From Phycisphaerales bacterium UBA3158 (GTDB taxonomy: Bacteria > Planctomycetota > Phycisphaerae > Phycisphaerales > SM1A02), in contig DEYM01000167.1 of assembly GCA_002364555.1 (NCBI GenBank), positions 23,715 to 52,371 of the forward strand: a stretch of DNA of 28,657 nucleotides, given 5' to 3'. Positions 9,017 through 17,776 of this stretch are shown piece by piece. The translations under genes and the position numbers were made by a program. Under the pieces are notes generated by a model. It made no database searches. It was not told the origin of the DNA and worked only from the letters and a program-made list of their open reading frames with translations. The stretch's first letter is position 1. Every line of letters begins with the position of its first letter.

Positions 9017-10420
9017 ATGATTGATCTCAAGCAATTACGAGAAAATCCGGAACGCTTCATTCAAGGTGCAGCCGCCAAGAATATGGAAGTGGACATCCCC
9101 CGCCTGCTGGATCTCGATCAACAGAGAAGAGAGCTGCTGCAGGAACAGGAATCCCTCAGATCCGAGCAGAAGAAGCTGGGCAAGGAAACCGGTCCGATGA
9201 TCGGGAAGCTCAAGGGACAGCTCAAGAACGCCAGCGAAGAGGATGCCGAGTCGCTCAGAGATCAGATTGCCGATCTCGAGTCGAGACCGGCCGCACTCAA
9301 GCAGCGGATACATGCGCTTGATGAAGCCATATCGGAGATCGATCCGGAATGGCAGACCATTCAACTCAGAGTGCCTCAGCCACCTGACGACGATGTTCCA
9401 AGAGGCAAGAGCTCGGAAGACAACGTCGAGATCAGACGATGGGCGCCGTCCGGTTGGGACTGGAACAAGTCGTTCCAGGAGAATCGTGGATTCGCACCCA
9501 GAACCCACCTCGAACTGGTCAACGAGCTTGATCTCGTTGACTTCCCACGAGGCGTGAAAGTCGCCGGTTCGCGAAGCTATGTCCTTCAGGGTGATGGTAT
9601 GAGACTTCATCAGGCGATTCTGGCGCTTGGCATGCAGCATATTTGCGAATCACATGGGTTCCGTCCAACCTCCGTGCCGGTTCTGGTCCGTGAACAGGCG
9701 ATGGTCGGAACGGGCTTCTTTCCGGGTGGTATAGATCAGACGTATCACATCGATTCGGACAGCACACCAGGCCCGGGTCAGGACCTGTACCTGACCGGTA
9801 CCGGCGAAGTCGGACTCATGGGTCTGCATGCCGATGAAATCGTCGACTCGAGCGAGTTTCCGATGAAGTACGCGACGGTCTCCACCTGCTTCCGCAGGGA
9901 AGCTGGTGCGGCGGGCAAGGATACCGCGGGACTCTATCGAATCCATCAGTTCGACAAGGTCGAACAGATCATCATCGACAGATCGGATGAGGCATCAAGC
10001 CGGGAACATCACCGGAGCATGATCGCCATCGTCGAGGAACTGCTGCAGTTGCTCGAACTGCCCTATCGACTTCTTCAATGCTGCACTGGCGACCTTGGAA
10101 TGAAGAATGCCGACATGATCGATATCGAATGCTGGATCCCCGGCAGAGGTGACGAGGACGACCAGGGTCGACCCGCCGGTGAATTCGGGGAGACCCATTC
10201 GGCCTCGAGACTCTATGACTTCCAATGCAGAAGACTGAATCTCCGGTATCGCGACGAGAACGGCAAGACCGTCTTCTGCCATTCGTTGAACAACACCGTG
10301 GTGGCGAGTCCTCGCATCCTGATACCCCTCCTTGAAATGCATCAGCAGCCCGATGGCAGCATCGCGATTCCCGAGGCGCTTCAGGATCTGATGGGCGGTC
10401 GCAAGACGATCACCGTCTGA
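9017..10420 (+). CDS. serS: Serine--tRNA ligase
   Basis: This 467-residue class II synthetase charges tRNA-Ser (and tRNA-Sec where present). Residues ~28-110 form the long antiparallel coiled-coil arm that grips the tRNA. The catalytic domain contains motif 2 CFRREAGAAGKDTAGLYRIHQF (291-312) and a C-terminal motif 3 in the form NNTVVASPRILIPLLE. The serine-recognition TxE motif reads TGE (262-264) rather than the usual TAE or TSE. The protein is ~40 residues longer than E. coli SerRS, with an extra acidic stretch near 122-140. ATG 9017 is chosen because MIDLKQLRENPE is the canonical SerRS N-terminus; the frame extends upstream into nadK, but that part is not SerRS-like. Confidence 0.95.
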   Translation: MIDLKQLRENPERFIQGAAAKNMEVDIPRLLDLDQQRRELLQEQESLRSEQKKLGKETGPMIGKLKGQLKNASEEDAESLRDQIADLESRPAALKQRIHALDEAISEIDPEWQTIQLRVPQPPDDDVPRGKSSEDNVEIRRWAPSGWDWNKSFQENRGFAPRTHLELVNELDLVDFPRGVKVAGSRSYVLQGDGMRLHQAILALGMQHICESHGFRPTSVPVLVREQAMVGTGFFPGGIDQTYHIDSDSTPGPGQDLYLTGTGEVGLMGLHADEIVDSSEFPMKYATVSTCFRREAGAAGKDTAGLYRIHQFDKVEQIIIDRSDEASSREHHRSMIAIVEELLQLLELPYRLLQCCTGDLGMKNADMIDIECWIPGRGDEDDQGRPAGEFGETHSASRLYDFQCRRLNLRYRDENGKTVFCHSLNNTVVASPRILIPLLEMHQQPDGSIAIPEALQDLMGGRKTITV

Positions 10421-10426
10421 AATCGA

Positions 10427-10798
10427 TCAACCGTTGGCGGCCGCATTCAATCTGTTGACCGATTCCGAGTCGTAGAGCCCCTTCTTTCCAAATCCAGGTC
10501 GTGCGCCGATCGATTCCGCAGTCTCCTGATGCGGCGCGAGATCCGAGATCAGGATCAATCTGGCACCGGGAACCGAATTCACTCTGGATTCAATCAGGTC
10601 GAGACCCGATTCACCGGCATCGAAGGCCCCATCGAGAACTCGGTTCACCAACCACAACGCCCCATCTTCCTGAACCGCATCAAGCGAACGCTGATCATTG
10701 ACGGTGTGAAGCTGGGCCTCGGGCAGAACTCTGCCGACCATCGACTTGAGCATGAAGGCATCCGGGGAACAATGACCGACCAGAACGACGTGCATCAT
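10427..10798 (-). CDS. Degenerate response-regulator receiver-like protein
   Basis: The 123-residue protein has the strand-helix rhythm of a CheY-like receiver: HVVLVGHCSPD as strand 1, LWLVNRVLDG as strand 3, LILISDLA as strand 4 and GFGKKGLYD as the strand 5 region. The usual acidic pair after strand 1 is missing (VGH instead of VDD), and the phosphoacceptor Asp position appears as Asn52. If the fold is right it cannot be phosphorylated in the standard way. It has no output domain. Its ATG overlaps the tilS stop as ATGA, so it is probably translationally coupled to tilS. It converges with serS with only 6 nt between stops. The receiver assignment is my inference from pattern. Confidence 0.6.
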   Translation of the reverse strand: MMHVVLVGHCSPDAFMLKSMVGRVLPEAQLHTVNDQRSLDAVQEDGALWLVNRVLDGAFDAGESGLDLIESRVNSVPGARLILISDLAPHQETAESIGARPGFGKKGLYDSESVNRLNAAANG

Positions 10799-11823
10799 GA
10801 ATCTCCTACTTGAACCTTTACCTGCCTGGCATCGACCAGGACGACCAGACCGGCACCCACCTCATATGTTCTCGGGTGTGATCGATGATCGCCGATTCCA
10901 TCGGAAGCCGCCACCAGCGATTGCCTGGAAACGGAATCGGATCCCGTTTTTCCGGTCGCCAGAATAGCTCTCCTGAGCCCGGTCATGATGACGGCCATTG
11001 GAAGATGCGAGAGCGCCTTGCGTTCCCAGCAGATCTGTTGAGGCGGACCGAACACCGAAGACACCAGGCCTTCCAGGGCCGTGGCTGCCACCGACTGGGC
11101 CTCGGCCATCGACGCCACTCTTCTGGCTACTCCGGGCCACATCGATTCCAGCACAGGGAGAATGTCTCGGCGAAGACGTCCACGCTGTGTCTCGACGTCG
11201 CTGTTCCCTGGATCATCGCACCAGTCGACGTCGGCCGCCTCACAGAGACTTCCGGCATCATCGCGGGAAACGCCCAGCATCGGTCTGATCAGATACACCT
11301 CTCGGTCGAGATGGCGCCGTGGTTGCATGCCTGCCAGACCGGAAGGCCCCGCACCTCGACCAAGTGCAGCAATGATCGTCTCCAGCTGATCTTCAGCATG
11401 ATGACCGGTGGCAACCAGAGGAGAGCGACAATCACAGGCGGCCTGAACCAACGCCTCGTACCGGACACGCCTGGCTTCCGCAGCTGTCGCGGTGGGGACA
11501 TCCACATGTCTGACTTCAGATGGCACATCCAACTGCTTCGCGACCGCGACCACATGATCCGCTTCCGAATCTGCCTCGGGGCGAAGATGATGATGGACAT
11601 GGACCACCCGCGGAAGAATGGCACATTCATCCTGCTCACGAAGAACGACCGCGGCGATCAAGAGGGCCAGGGAGTCCCTGCCACCACTGACCGCCAGGAC
11701 AAGATGCCCCGGATCCTCCCCGCCACAGCTCATGCGGAGACCTCGACGAATCTCGTGAATCAGCGAATGACGCCGAGCCGCCAGCGGTACGAGGTGTCCG
11801 GATTCGGAGGATGAATCAATCAT
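10795..11823 (-). CDS. tilS: tRNA(Ile)-lysidine synthase
   Basis: TilS attaches lysine to C34 of the CAU-anticodon tRNA-Ile so that it reads AUA as isoleucine. The N-terminal N-type ATP pyrophosphatase (PP-loop) signature AVSGGRDSLAL spans 44-54. Family features follow: HVHHHLRPEADSEA, ARRVRYEAL, ATGHHAEDQLET, the GRGAGPSGLAGM loop, IRPML and CDDPGNSD. At 342 residues it is shorter than the E. coli enzyme (432) and resembles the compact form with reduced C-terminal domains. The start is 21 nt downstream of the astD stop, so it probably shares the ast transcript. Confidence 0.9.
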   Translation of the reverse strand: MIDSSSESGHLVPLAARRHSLIHEIRRGLRMSCGGEDPGHLVLAVSGGRDSLALLIAAVVLREQDECAILPRVVHVHHHLRPEADSEADHVVAVAKQLDVPSEVRHVDVPTATAAEARRVRYEALVQAACDCRSPLVATGHHAEDQLETIIAALGRGAGPSGLAGMQPRRHLDREVYLIRPMLGVSRDDAGSLCEAADVDWCDDPGNSDVETQRGRLRRDILPVLESMWPGVARRVASMAEAQSVAATALEGLVSSVFGPPQQICWERKALSHLPMAVIMTGLRRAILATGKTGSDSVSRQSLVAASDGIGDHRSHPRTYEVGAGLVVLVDARQVKVQVGDS

Positions 11824-11844
11824 GTTCTCATCAATGAAACACGT

Positions 11845-13362
11845 TCAACCACTGGATGGTGGGACCGCGAGCCATTCATCCTTGAAGGTCATGCCGGTCG
11901 GAATCGGAATATCCGAGCCCGGCTGAAGCAGGCTGGCCACGGGGTAGGCGCATGAATCGATGGCCAAGGCGGCTGCGGGACGATGGTTGCCGCTGAGCCC
12001 CACACCGCCAAAGGGCAGGCGACTGGAGGCACCCGCCGTCCCGACATTCCAGTTGAGGCAACCAGTCGACAATTCCGCGAAGCATCGATCGAAGTTCGAC
12101 TCGTCACTCGTGAAGATCGAGGCTGCCAGCCCATACCGTGTCTGCCTCGCCTGATGAATGGCTTCATCCAGCGAACCAACCGTGCAGACCTGGACAAGTG
12201 GACCGAAGATCTCCTCGTCATGATCCATATCGAAGCCGTCGACCTCGATGACACCAGCCGAGATGAACCAGCCCTCACCGGGCATCTCCACTGATGGAAC
12301 CAGAGAACGACCTCCACGGGAGACGATCCTCCGCTGGGAATCGAGAACCGCCGTTCGAGCCGATTCGGAGATCAGTGGACCCATGAACGGGGTCACCGGA
12401 TCGTCATGCCCTCCGGCAAGAAGCGTGCTTGCAGTGGTGCAGAGCGCCGCGAGAAACGAATCGGCGACCTCTTCATGGACAATGATTCTTCTGGTGCATG
12501 TGCATCGCTGACCGGTCGTCGCGAAGGCTGCCCTTGCGCACTCGATGGCAGCCAGCCTGAGATCGGCGTCCTTGTGGACGATCGCTGGATTGTTACCCCC
12601 AAGCTCGAGGGCCACGATTCGACCGGGCGTGTCGAGATTCTGTTCAAGAATCGCCCGACCAACCGGCCAGGAACCGGTGAACAGAATGCCGTCCACTCCT
12701 TCGTGGGTGCACAGATGGCGGGATTCCGCCGCACTTCCATGAACCACGTTGAAGACACCCGGTGGCAGCCCCGCCTCCTGCATGAGTTCACCCAGTCGTT
12801 GGCCGACGGCCGGAGCCAGTTCGGAAGGCTTGAACACCACCGTGTTGCCGGCAAGCAATGCCGGAACGAACTGACCATTGGGCAGGTGGGCCGGGAAATT
12901 GAATGGACCAATCACCGACATGACGCCATGGGGTCGATATCGACAACGTCCGGTTCGACCTGTTCCGGCATCTGCCGTCCAATCACTGATCCGGCCCATC
13001 ACGGTGGATTCAAGAGTGAGATCGACTTTGCCGGCAATGGCACCCGCTTCGATCCTGGCCTCGGGGGCCGGTTTGCCGACTTCGCGGCCGATGAGATCGG
13101 CCAGCTCGTCGACATGCGCCTTGGCGACATCACGCCATTGACGCAGATATCCGGCACGCTCATCGATCGACAAGCCCATCCACCCCGGCAACGCACGACG
13201 AGCGGCATCGACGGCATCATCCACATGATCGATCGACGGCGAACCGGACCAGATGATCTGGCCCGGACTGGCTGGATTGTGTGAAACGAGCGAATCGCCC
13301 GGGATCTCGCGACGGGATCCATCTATCAGATCGCAAGCCTGTGGAGGACGGCTGGAGGTCAT
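11845..13362 (-). CDS. astD: N-succinylglutamate 5-semialdehyde dehydrogenase
   Basis: AstD oxidises N-succinylglutamate semialdehyde to N-succinylglutamate with NAD, the fourth step of the arginine succinyltransferase pathway. The 505-residue protein is an aldehyde dehydrogenase with GPFNFPAHLPNG at 152-163, which is characteristic of AstD, AGNTVVFKPSE (171-181), the general base E253 in LELGGN, and catalytic cysteine C287 in TTGQRCTCTRR. A late EIFGPLVQV motif is also present. Its ATG overlaps the astA stop as ATGA. Neighbouring astA and astC reinforce the assignment over a generic aldehyde dehydrogenase. Confidence 0.92.
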   Translation of the reverse strand: MTSSRPPQACDLIDGSRREIPGDSLVSHNPASPGQIIWSGSPSIDHVDDAVDAARRALPGWMGLSIDERAGYLRQWRDVAKAHVDELADLIGREVGKPAPEARIEAGAIAGKVDLTLESTVMGRISDWTADAGTGRTGRCRYRPHGVMSVIGPFNFPAHLPNGQFVPALLAGNTVVFKPSELAPAVGQRLGELMQEAGLPPGVFNVVHGSAAESRHLCTHEGVDGILFTGSWPVGRAILEQNLDTPGRIVALELGGNNPAIVHKDADLRLAAIECARAAFATTGQRCTCTRRIIVHEEVADSFLAALCTTASTLLAGGHDDPVTPFMGPLISESARTAVLDSQRRIVSRGGRSLVPSVEMPGEGWFISAGVIEVDGFDMDHDEEIFGPLVQVCTVGSLDEAIHQARQTRYGLAASIFTSDESNFDRCFAELSTGCLNWNVGTAGASSRLPFGGVGLSGNHRPAAALAIDSCAYPVASLLQPGSDIPIPTGMTFKDEWLAVPPSSG

Positions 13363-14426
13363 GTGCTTACGGATCCATGCTGGACGGCATCGCTCTCTGG
13401 CGTCGACTTTTCAAGGGGTGTGACATGGACGCTCATTCCAGATGTCAGTTGCAGGACATCCATCACCTCATCCGACAAACGGATGGAATCTCCATCGAGA
13501 AGATACGGACAGCGAACAGCTCTGAAGTCGGCCCCCTTCTGCATGCAGACGATTCCGCTTGAATGCTTGATGGAACCATCGAGACCACCCTGGGCCGGCC
13601 CGCCTTGAGTGGTCTTCACCAGTGGGATCTCATCCCGAATGGCTTCCAGATAGGGACCACCATCGAACGGATCCACTTCATCATTGTGATGAAAACCCAG
13701 TCGCTCGAGCATCCTCAGAGCCGGTACGGCATCCGGACTGACATGTCCGATCAGACGCCTGGCTTCGGCCGGGAGCAGGGAAGCGTAGATCTCCACATCG
13801 GGAAAGAGCGAGGTGATGAATTCCTTGGACGTCCGGCTGAACGCATCTGCTTCCTTGTAGGAGAGATTGATGAAGCGTCTGCCCAGATGATCCCAGAGCA
13901 TGGTTCGCCCATCGGGCGTCAAGGTCCCCATGACCTCGCCGATGATCTTGTCGGAGAACTCCATGGGATGCATGCCGATATACGAGAAACGAACCTTGCT
14001 CAGAAGCGAACCCAGTCGATCGGACGTACCTCGATAGGCGGACGCGAGAACGAGCCCCCCGACCTCCGTCGAGGCGGTGGTGTCCTGGCAGAGCTGCAGG
14101 GTTATCTGAACATGCCCGCTCTGAAGATCACGACTGTAGTGCTCGCGCTTGCGAACCTTCAAAACCAGCCGTGGAAGCTCCTTGGTGCCCTTGCCTGCGA
14201 TGAGGCTCGATGTGCCGACAACCTTCCCCGAATCGGGATCGACGATCGAGAACACGTACTGTCGATCCTTCGGCGGGATCTTGCCGAGAAAACTTCGCCT
14301 TGATTTGACCAGCAGATCGCGCAGCGGAAGCGGATCAGCCGGCAGGTTGTTCGAGTACACCGTCTTCGCGAGCCTGAGAAGCGAATCATGATCGTCTGTG
14401 ATGGCGTTCCGGACCATGAACATCAT
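13359..14426 (-). CDS. astA: Arginine N-succinyltransferase
   Basis: AstA transfers succinate from succinyl-CoA to the alpha-amino group of arginine, opening the ammonia-producing AST catabolic route. The 355-residue protein has the GNAT-like N-terminus (VRNAITDDHDSLLRLA), the SSLIAGKG segment and STEVGGLVLASAYRGT followed by LGSLLSKVRFSYIGMHP, which are AstA family landmarks. ILEs and aromatic residues around GRRFINLSYKEAD also fit. The gene overlaps astC upstream and astD downstream by ATGA. ATGs at 14426, 14423 and 14417 are all in frame; I use the first because of the overlap. Confidence 0.92.
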   Translation of the reverse strand: MMFMVRNAITDDHDSLLRLAKTVYSNNLPADPLPLRDLLVKSRRSFLGKIPPKDRQYVFSIVDPDSGKVVGTSSLIAGKGTKELPRLVLKVRKREHYSRDLQSGHVQITLQLCQDTTASTEVGGLVLASAYRGTSDRLGSLLSKVRFSYIGMHPMEFSDKIIGEVMGTLTPDGRTMLWDHLGRRFINLSYKEADAFSRTSKEFITSLFPDVEIYASLLPAEARRLIGHVSPDAVPALRMLERLGFHHNDEVDPFDGGPYLEAIRDEIPLVKTTQGGPAQGGLDGSIKHSSGIVCMQKGADFRAVRCPYLLDGDSIRLSDEVMDVLQLTSGMSVHVTPLEKSTPESDAVQHGSVST

Positions 14427-15853
14427 TCGGTCTCCTCGAGGGATTCAGAGACGATCCGAATCACTTCTCGAATATCCGACTCCTGCAGAACGCCGAGCGG
14501 TGGCAGGAACCGAAGATGGAACGGACCATGGCCGCAGTAGAAGGCGATGACACCTGCATCGAACATCCTGTTGAGTAGCGACTTGATCCTCTTGGCATCG
14601 CCTCCGTAGGGACTCAATCGCATCATGCATCCCGCACCACCGATCACCTCGTCCGGGTGGGCTGGACGGGAATGATCCTTCAGAGACGGGAAATGCTGTG
14701 GATTGGCATTCACCAGCTCCGCGGCTGCCTCCCGGAACACGGTGTGGAGACGCGCATTGCGTCCATCCTTTCCGTAGGCTCCTTCGGACTGAAGACGCTC
14801 GAGCATCCGACGACCGACCTTGAATGACGCGGTACTGCCGATGAAGGTGGCGCTGAGCAGACCCGGTCTCGGATTCATCTCCGCGGTGAACAGCGTCGCA
14901 CAGGCCTGAGACATCTTTCCGATCGACACCACATCCGGCTGAACACCCAGTTCCTGATACCGGAACATGGACTCTGTTCTTCCGAAGCTCTGCACTTCGT
15001 CGAACCAGACCGGTATGCCGGCCTCCTTGGCACGTTTCATCAACGGCTCGAAGAATTCCCGTGGAGCCAGATTGAATCCGCCTTCACCCTGCACTGGTTC
15101 CATCACGAGACAGCAATGCTGGTGTGGATACCGGCGAATGGCCTCCTCGATCTGCAGAATCGCCGCCTGTGTCGATCCATCGGGATCCGCCGGATCGAAG
15201 AACGGCAGGTACTCCACTTCAAGATTCAATGGAATACCCATTCGGCCACCGGCACTGTCACCGATCTGCGCCATGGTGGTGGTCCGACCGGCAAAGCAAT
15301 GTTCGAACGTGAGCACGCGAGGCGCCCCGCAGGTCTTCTGCATGCAGATCTTCAGGGCATTCTCGTTGGCGAGGGCACCTGAATTGGTGAGAAAGCAATG
15401 CTTGAGAACCCGGTCACCATTTCCAGCGGCGGCATCCAGAAGAGTCTCCGAGAAATCAACCGCGTCCCGGTTGCACTGGAGATTGCCCTGCATGACGACA
15501 TCTCCGGTGGCCGCCATGAGCGTTGTCCGAATGATGTCCAGATCGCCATGACCGAATGCATTCACACCGATACCGGTGATGAAATCGTATTTGACGGATC
15601 CGTCGGTGAGTTCGACCAACGCGCCTCGCCCGAGACCCGATCCCATCAGGGGGAAGACGAGCCCACGTCCGCGAGCTTCTCCGAAGGTTTCTATGAGCGA
15701 TTTCGCCTCGGCCTCTCTTTCGGGCAGCGGAGGCCTGACACCATCGATGGCCTCCTGCGCCTTTCTGATGCCGTCGATTATCTGATCGATGGCACCGTGA
15801 ACTTCGGGGGTATCGATCGCCGGATGCAGGGATGAATTGGTATCAATAGTCAT
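14423..15853 (-). CDS. astC: Class III aminotransferase, probable succinylornithine transaminase
   Basis: This 476-residue PLP enzyme is a class III (ornithine/acetylornithine-type) aminotransferase. Visible features are the cofactor-binding NSGALANENALK (157-168), MEPVQGEGG (251-259), the PLP-contacting Asp in WFDEVQSFGR (D285) and the Schiff-base lysine K313 in SIGKMSQ. The N-terminal ~60 residues are longer than in E. coli AstC, and the loop after K313 (ACATLFTAEMNP) differs from the usual GKxLGGG, so this is a divergent subgroup. Position directly before astA and astD indicates succinylornithine transamination. I chose ATG 15853; an in-frame TTG at 15877 has no better ribosome site. Confidence 0.8.
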   Translation of the reverse strand: MTIDTNSSLHPAIDTPEVHGAIDQIIDGIRKAQEAIDGVRPPLPEREAEAKSLIETFGEARGRGLVFPLMGSGLGRGALVELTDGSVKYDFITGIGVNAFGHGDLDIIRTTLMAATGDVVMQGNLQCNRDAVDFSETLLDAAAGNGDRVLKHCFLTNSGALANENALKICMQKTCGAPRVLTFEHCFAGRTTTMAQIGDSAGGRMGIPLNLEVEYLPFFDPADPDGSTQAAILQIEEAIRRYPHQHCCLVMEPVQGEGGFNLAPREFFEPLMKRAKEAGIPVWFDEVQSFGRTESMFRYQELGVQPDVVSIGKMSQACATLFTAEMNPRPGLLSATFIGSTASFKVGRRMLERLQSEGAYGKDGRNARLHTVFREAAAELVNANPQHFPSLKDHSRPAHPDEVIGGAGCMMRLSPYGGDAKRIKSLLNRMFDAGVIAFYCGHGPFHLRFLPPLGVLQESDIREVIRIVSESLEETE

Positions 15854-15900
15854 GGAACCATGATTGTATTGAATCAACGGATTTCGTGAGGAAATAGCCG

Positions 15901-16977
15901 TCAGCTTCCGCGATCAAATGCCAATGTGACCCATTCTCCCCGATCCGCACTCCCTCGACAGGCCTGAAAGGTGCGAGTAGCGGGAATACCGACCATGCAG
16001 GCGTTGGTCGTCGTGGGTTCATCATCTTCGGGCAACCTGTTGATGGACAGACTTCCCTGGGATCGATCGGACATGATTTGCTTCATGTGATCGATGTCCA
16101 TGGCGCCATCGGCGAGCAGCGATGTCGCTTTTTCAAGTCGCTCACAGCTGCTCGGGGTTGCTGGCTCGACTGAGGTCTCGACATGCTCCGGATCAAGACA
16201 GTGGTTGGTCTGAACCAACGGTTCTCGCTCCAGTGGCCTGGATACGACTTTCGAAGCTGAACATTCCAGCTGCATTCCACCGGATGGATCCGCGTACCAG
16301 AACGTATGGGCCGCCGCTCGAGGGGCCTTGCTGGCGATACTCGCTGCCGACGCGAAGTCACGCTCGCGAAGGGCACGATGCTGGATATCGAGATAACCGA
16401 CACCCGGACGGGAACCCCGTACTCGGATGTTGGTCGTACCGACCCAAAGACCATGTTCATTCATGCCGATCAAGGTCGGTGTCCCCGCGACCGTCACACT
16501 CCAGGTCTCCGGAGCGTCATCCGGCAGACGATGAATGCCGACCACATACTCGATGTCGCCGCGATTCAGATCCCATGTCTGACCGAGAATGAGAGGCGTG
16601 GCGGATCGCTCCGGAACCATGAAGGCCGTACATCCCTCATCCTCGTCACCGACATGCCGATCACGAGAGGCGATATCCCGGACATCCGTCAGATTCGAGA
16701 CGGCGTAGAGATCCAGAAGTGGAACGGCCGCCGAACGGGCCGTGGCCGCCAGCTCCTCGTAGCCGTGGGCATCCCACTGCATCAGATGCTTGAGACAGCT
16801 GCCACCGGCTTCGCGATAGACGGACAGCGCATCCTTGAATCCTCGCTCCTCGAGAAAACAGCGAGCCACCTCGAGTCGATGCGAAACCAGAGATTGGATT
16901 CGTTCCCGGAGGGACTCGCCAATGCCCTCTCCCATTTCACGAGGTCCGCCATGAACCGATACGCATGTCAATTCCAT
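15901..16977 (-). CDS. C45-type N-terminal-nucleophile acyltransferase/amidase
   Basis: The 358-residue protein resembles the C45 family (acyl-CoA:6-aminopenicillanate acyltransferase-like). These enzymes self-cleave before a cysteine that becomes the N-terminal nucleophile, then hydrolyse or transfer linear amides. The likely nucleophile is C116 in DEGCTAFMVP, matching the DGCT cleavage context. The following GQTWDLN and the GTPTLIGMNEHGLWVGTTN segment are typical Ntn-fold landmarks. The N-terminal ~115 residues would be the small subunit. I chose ATG 16977, 13 nt after the dapF stop; an upstream extension would overlap dapF. It lies 47 nt before astC, so its substrate may be an N-acyl amino acid of the AST route. 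That is inference. Confidence 0.75.
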   Translation of the reverse strand: MELTCVSVHGGPREMGEGIGESLRERIQSLVSHRLEVARCFLEERGFKDALSVYREAGGSCLKHLMQWDAHGYEELAATARSAAVPLLDLYAVSNLTDVRDIASRDRHVGDEDEGCTAFMVPERSATPLILGQTWDLNRGDIEYVVGIHRLPDDAPETWSVTVAGTPTLIGMNEHGLWVGTTNIRVRGSRPGVGYLDIQHRALRERDFASAASIASKAPRAAAHTFWYADPSGGMQLECSASKVVSRPLEREPLVQTNHCLDPEHVETSVEPATPSSCERLEKATSLLADGAMDIDHMKQIMSDRSQGSLSINRLPEDDEPTTTNACMVGIPATRTFQACRGSADRGEWVTLAFDRGS

Positions 16978-16990
16978 TCCAGTCAAATCA

Positions 16991-17776
16991 CTAACGCCCG
17001 TCCGAGGCGCCCTCCTTCGTAGGATCAGCCAGCATACCAACGTGCCCGATGTTCACTGGCTGACGTTCCGATCCTCTCCACTTCACAACCAGCTCTCCTC
17101 CGGGCTGGGTGACCCTCACGGTCGAGGATACCTGCTGGACGCTGGCCAACGCCGAGACGACAGCGGTCGCCCCTGAGGCACAGGCCAATGTCGGACCAGC
17201 ACCACGCTCCCACGACATCATTTCCACATGATCGCCACTCAGGATATGGACCGCATGCAGATTCAGATCCTGCAGACCCCGCTGATGAAGTCGATTCACC
17301 TCGCTGGCCCACCGATCCTCGTCCGGCATCGAGTCATGGACGAACACCGCATGTTCATTGCCGATACGCACATGGACATGATCCGATTCGGACTTGATGA
17401 TGGGAGACGGCATCCTGACATGCACCACCGGATCATCCTGCGTGATGCGCTGGATACGCGCCCTGGCGACATGGTCCCCCACTCGAATCCTCACCGTTCG
17501 ACCACGGACGACGTCACGCCTCCAGGCGTCGAACGCGATGCAGCGAAGACCATTGCCGCACATCCTGGCACGTGAACCGTCTGAATTGATCACCTTCATG
17601 GTCAGATCGCATGCGTCATCTCCCGGATGCAGCACGAGCAGTCCATCGACCCATCTACCCACGTACTTCGCCAGATCGATCTCATCCAGATCCCTCGACT
17701 GGGCGTGATCGATGATGGCGAACCGATTTCCGGTTCCATGCATCCATCTCACCTGGCCATCGAGTCCATTGATCAT
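16991..17776 (-). CDS. dapF: Diaminopimelate epimerase
   Basis: DapF interconverts LL- and meso-diaminopimelate for lysine and peptidoglycan synthesis. The 261-residue protein has both active-site cysteines: C73 in NSDGSRARMCGNGLRC and C199 in WERGAGPTLACASGATA. The usual ACGTGA or ACGSGA reads ACASGA here. The N-terminal MHGTGNRFAIID matches the family's MHGxGNDF, with Arg in place of Asp. Length is near the lower end of the normal ~270. The start codon overlaps the M48 protease stop as ATGA, indicating coupling. A proline-racemase-like paralogue is less likely, given the ERGAGPT and CGNGLRC motifs. Confidence 0.88.
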   Translation of the reverse strand: MINGLDGQVRWMHGTGNRFAIIDHAQSRDLDEIDLAKYVGRWVDGLLVLHPGDDACDLTMKVINSDGSRARMCGNGLRCIAFDAWRRDVVRGRTVRIRVGDHVARARIQRITQDDPVVHVRMPSPIIKSESDHVHVRIGNEHAVFVHDSMPDEDRWASEVNRLHQRGLQDLNLHAVHILSGDHVEMMSWERGAGPTLACASGATAVVSALASVQQVSSTVRVTQPGGELVVKWRGSERQPVNIGHVGMLADPTKEGASDGR

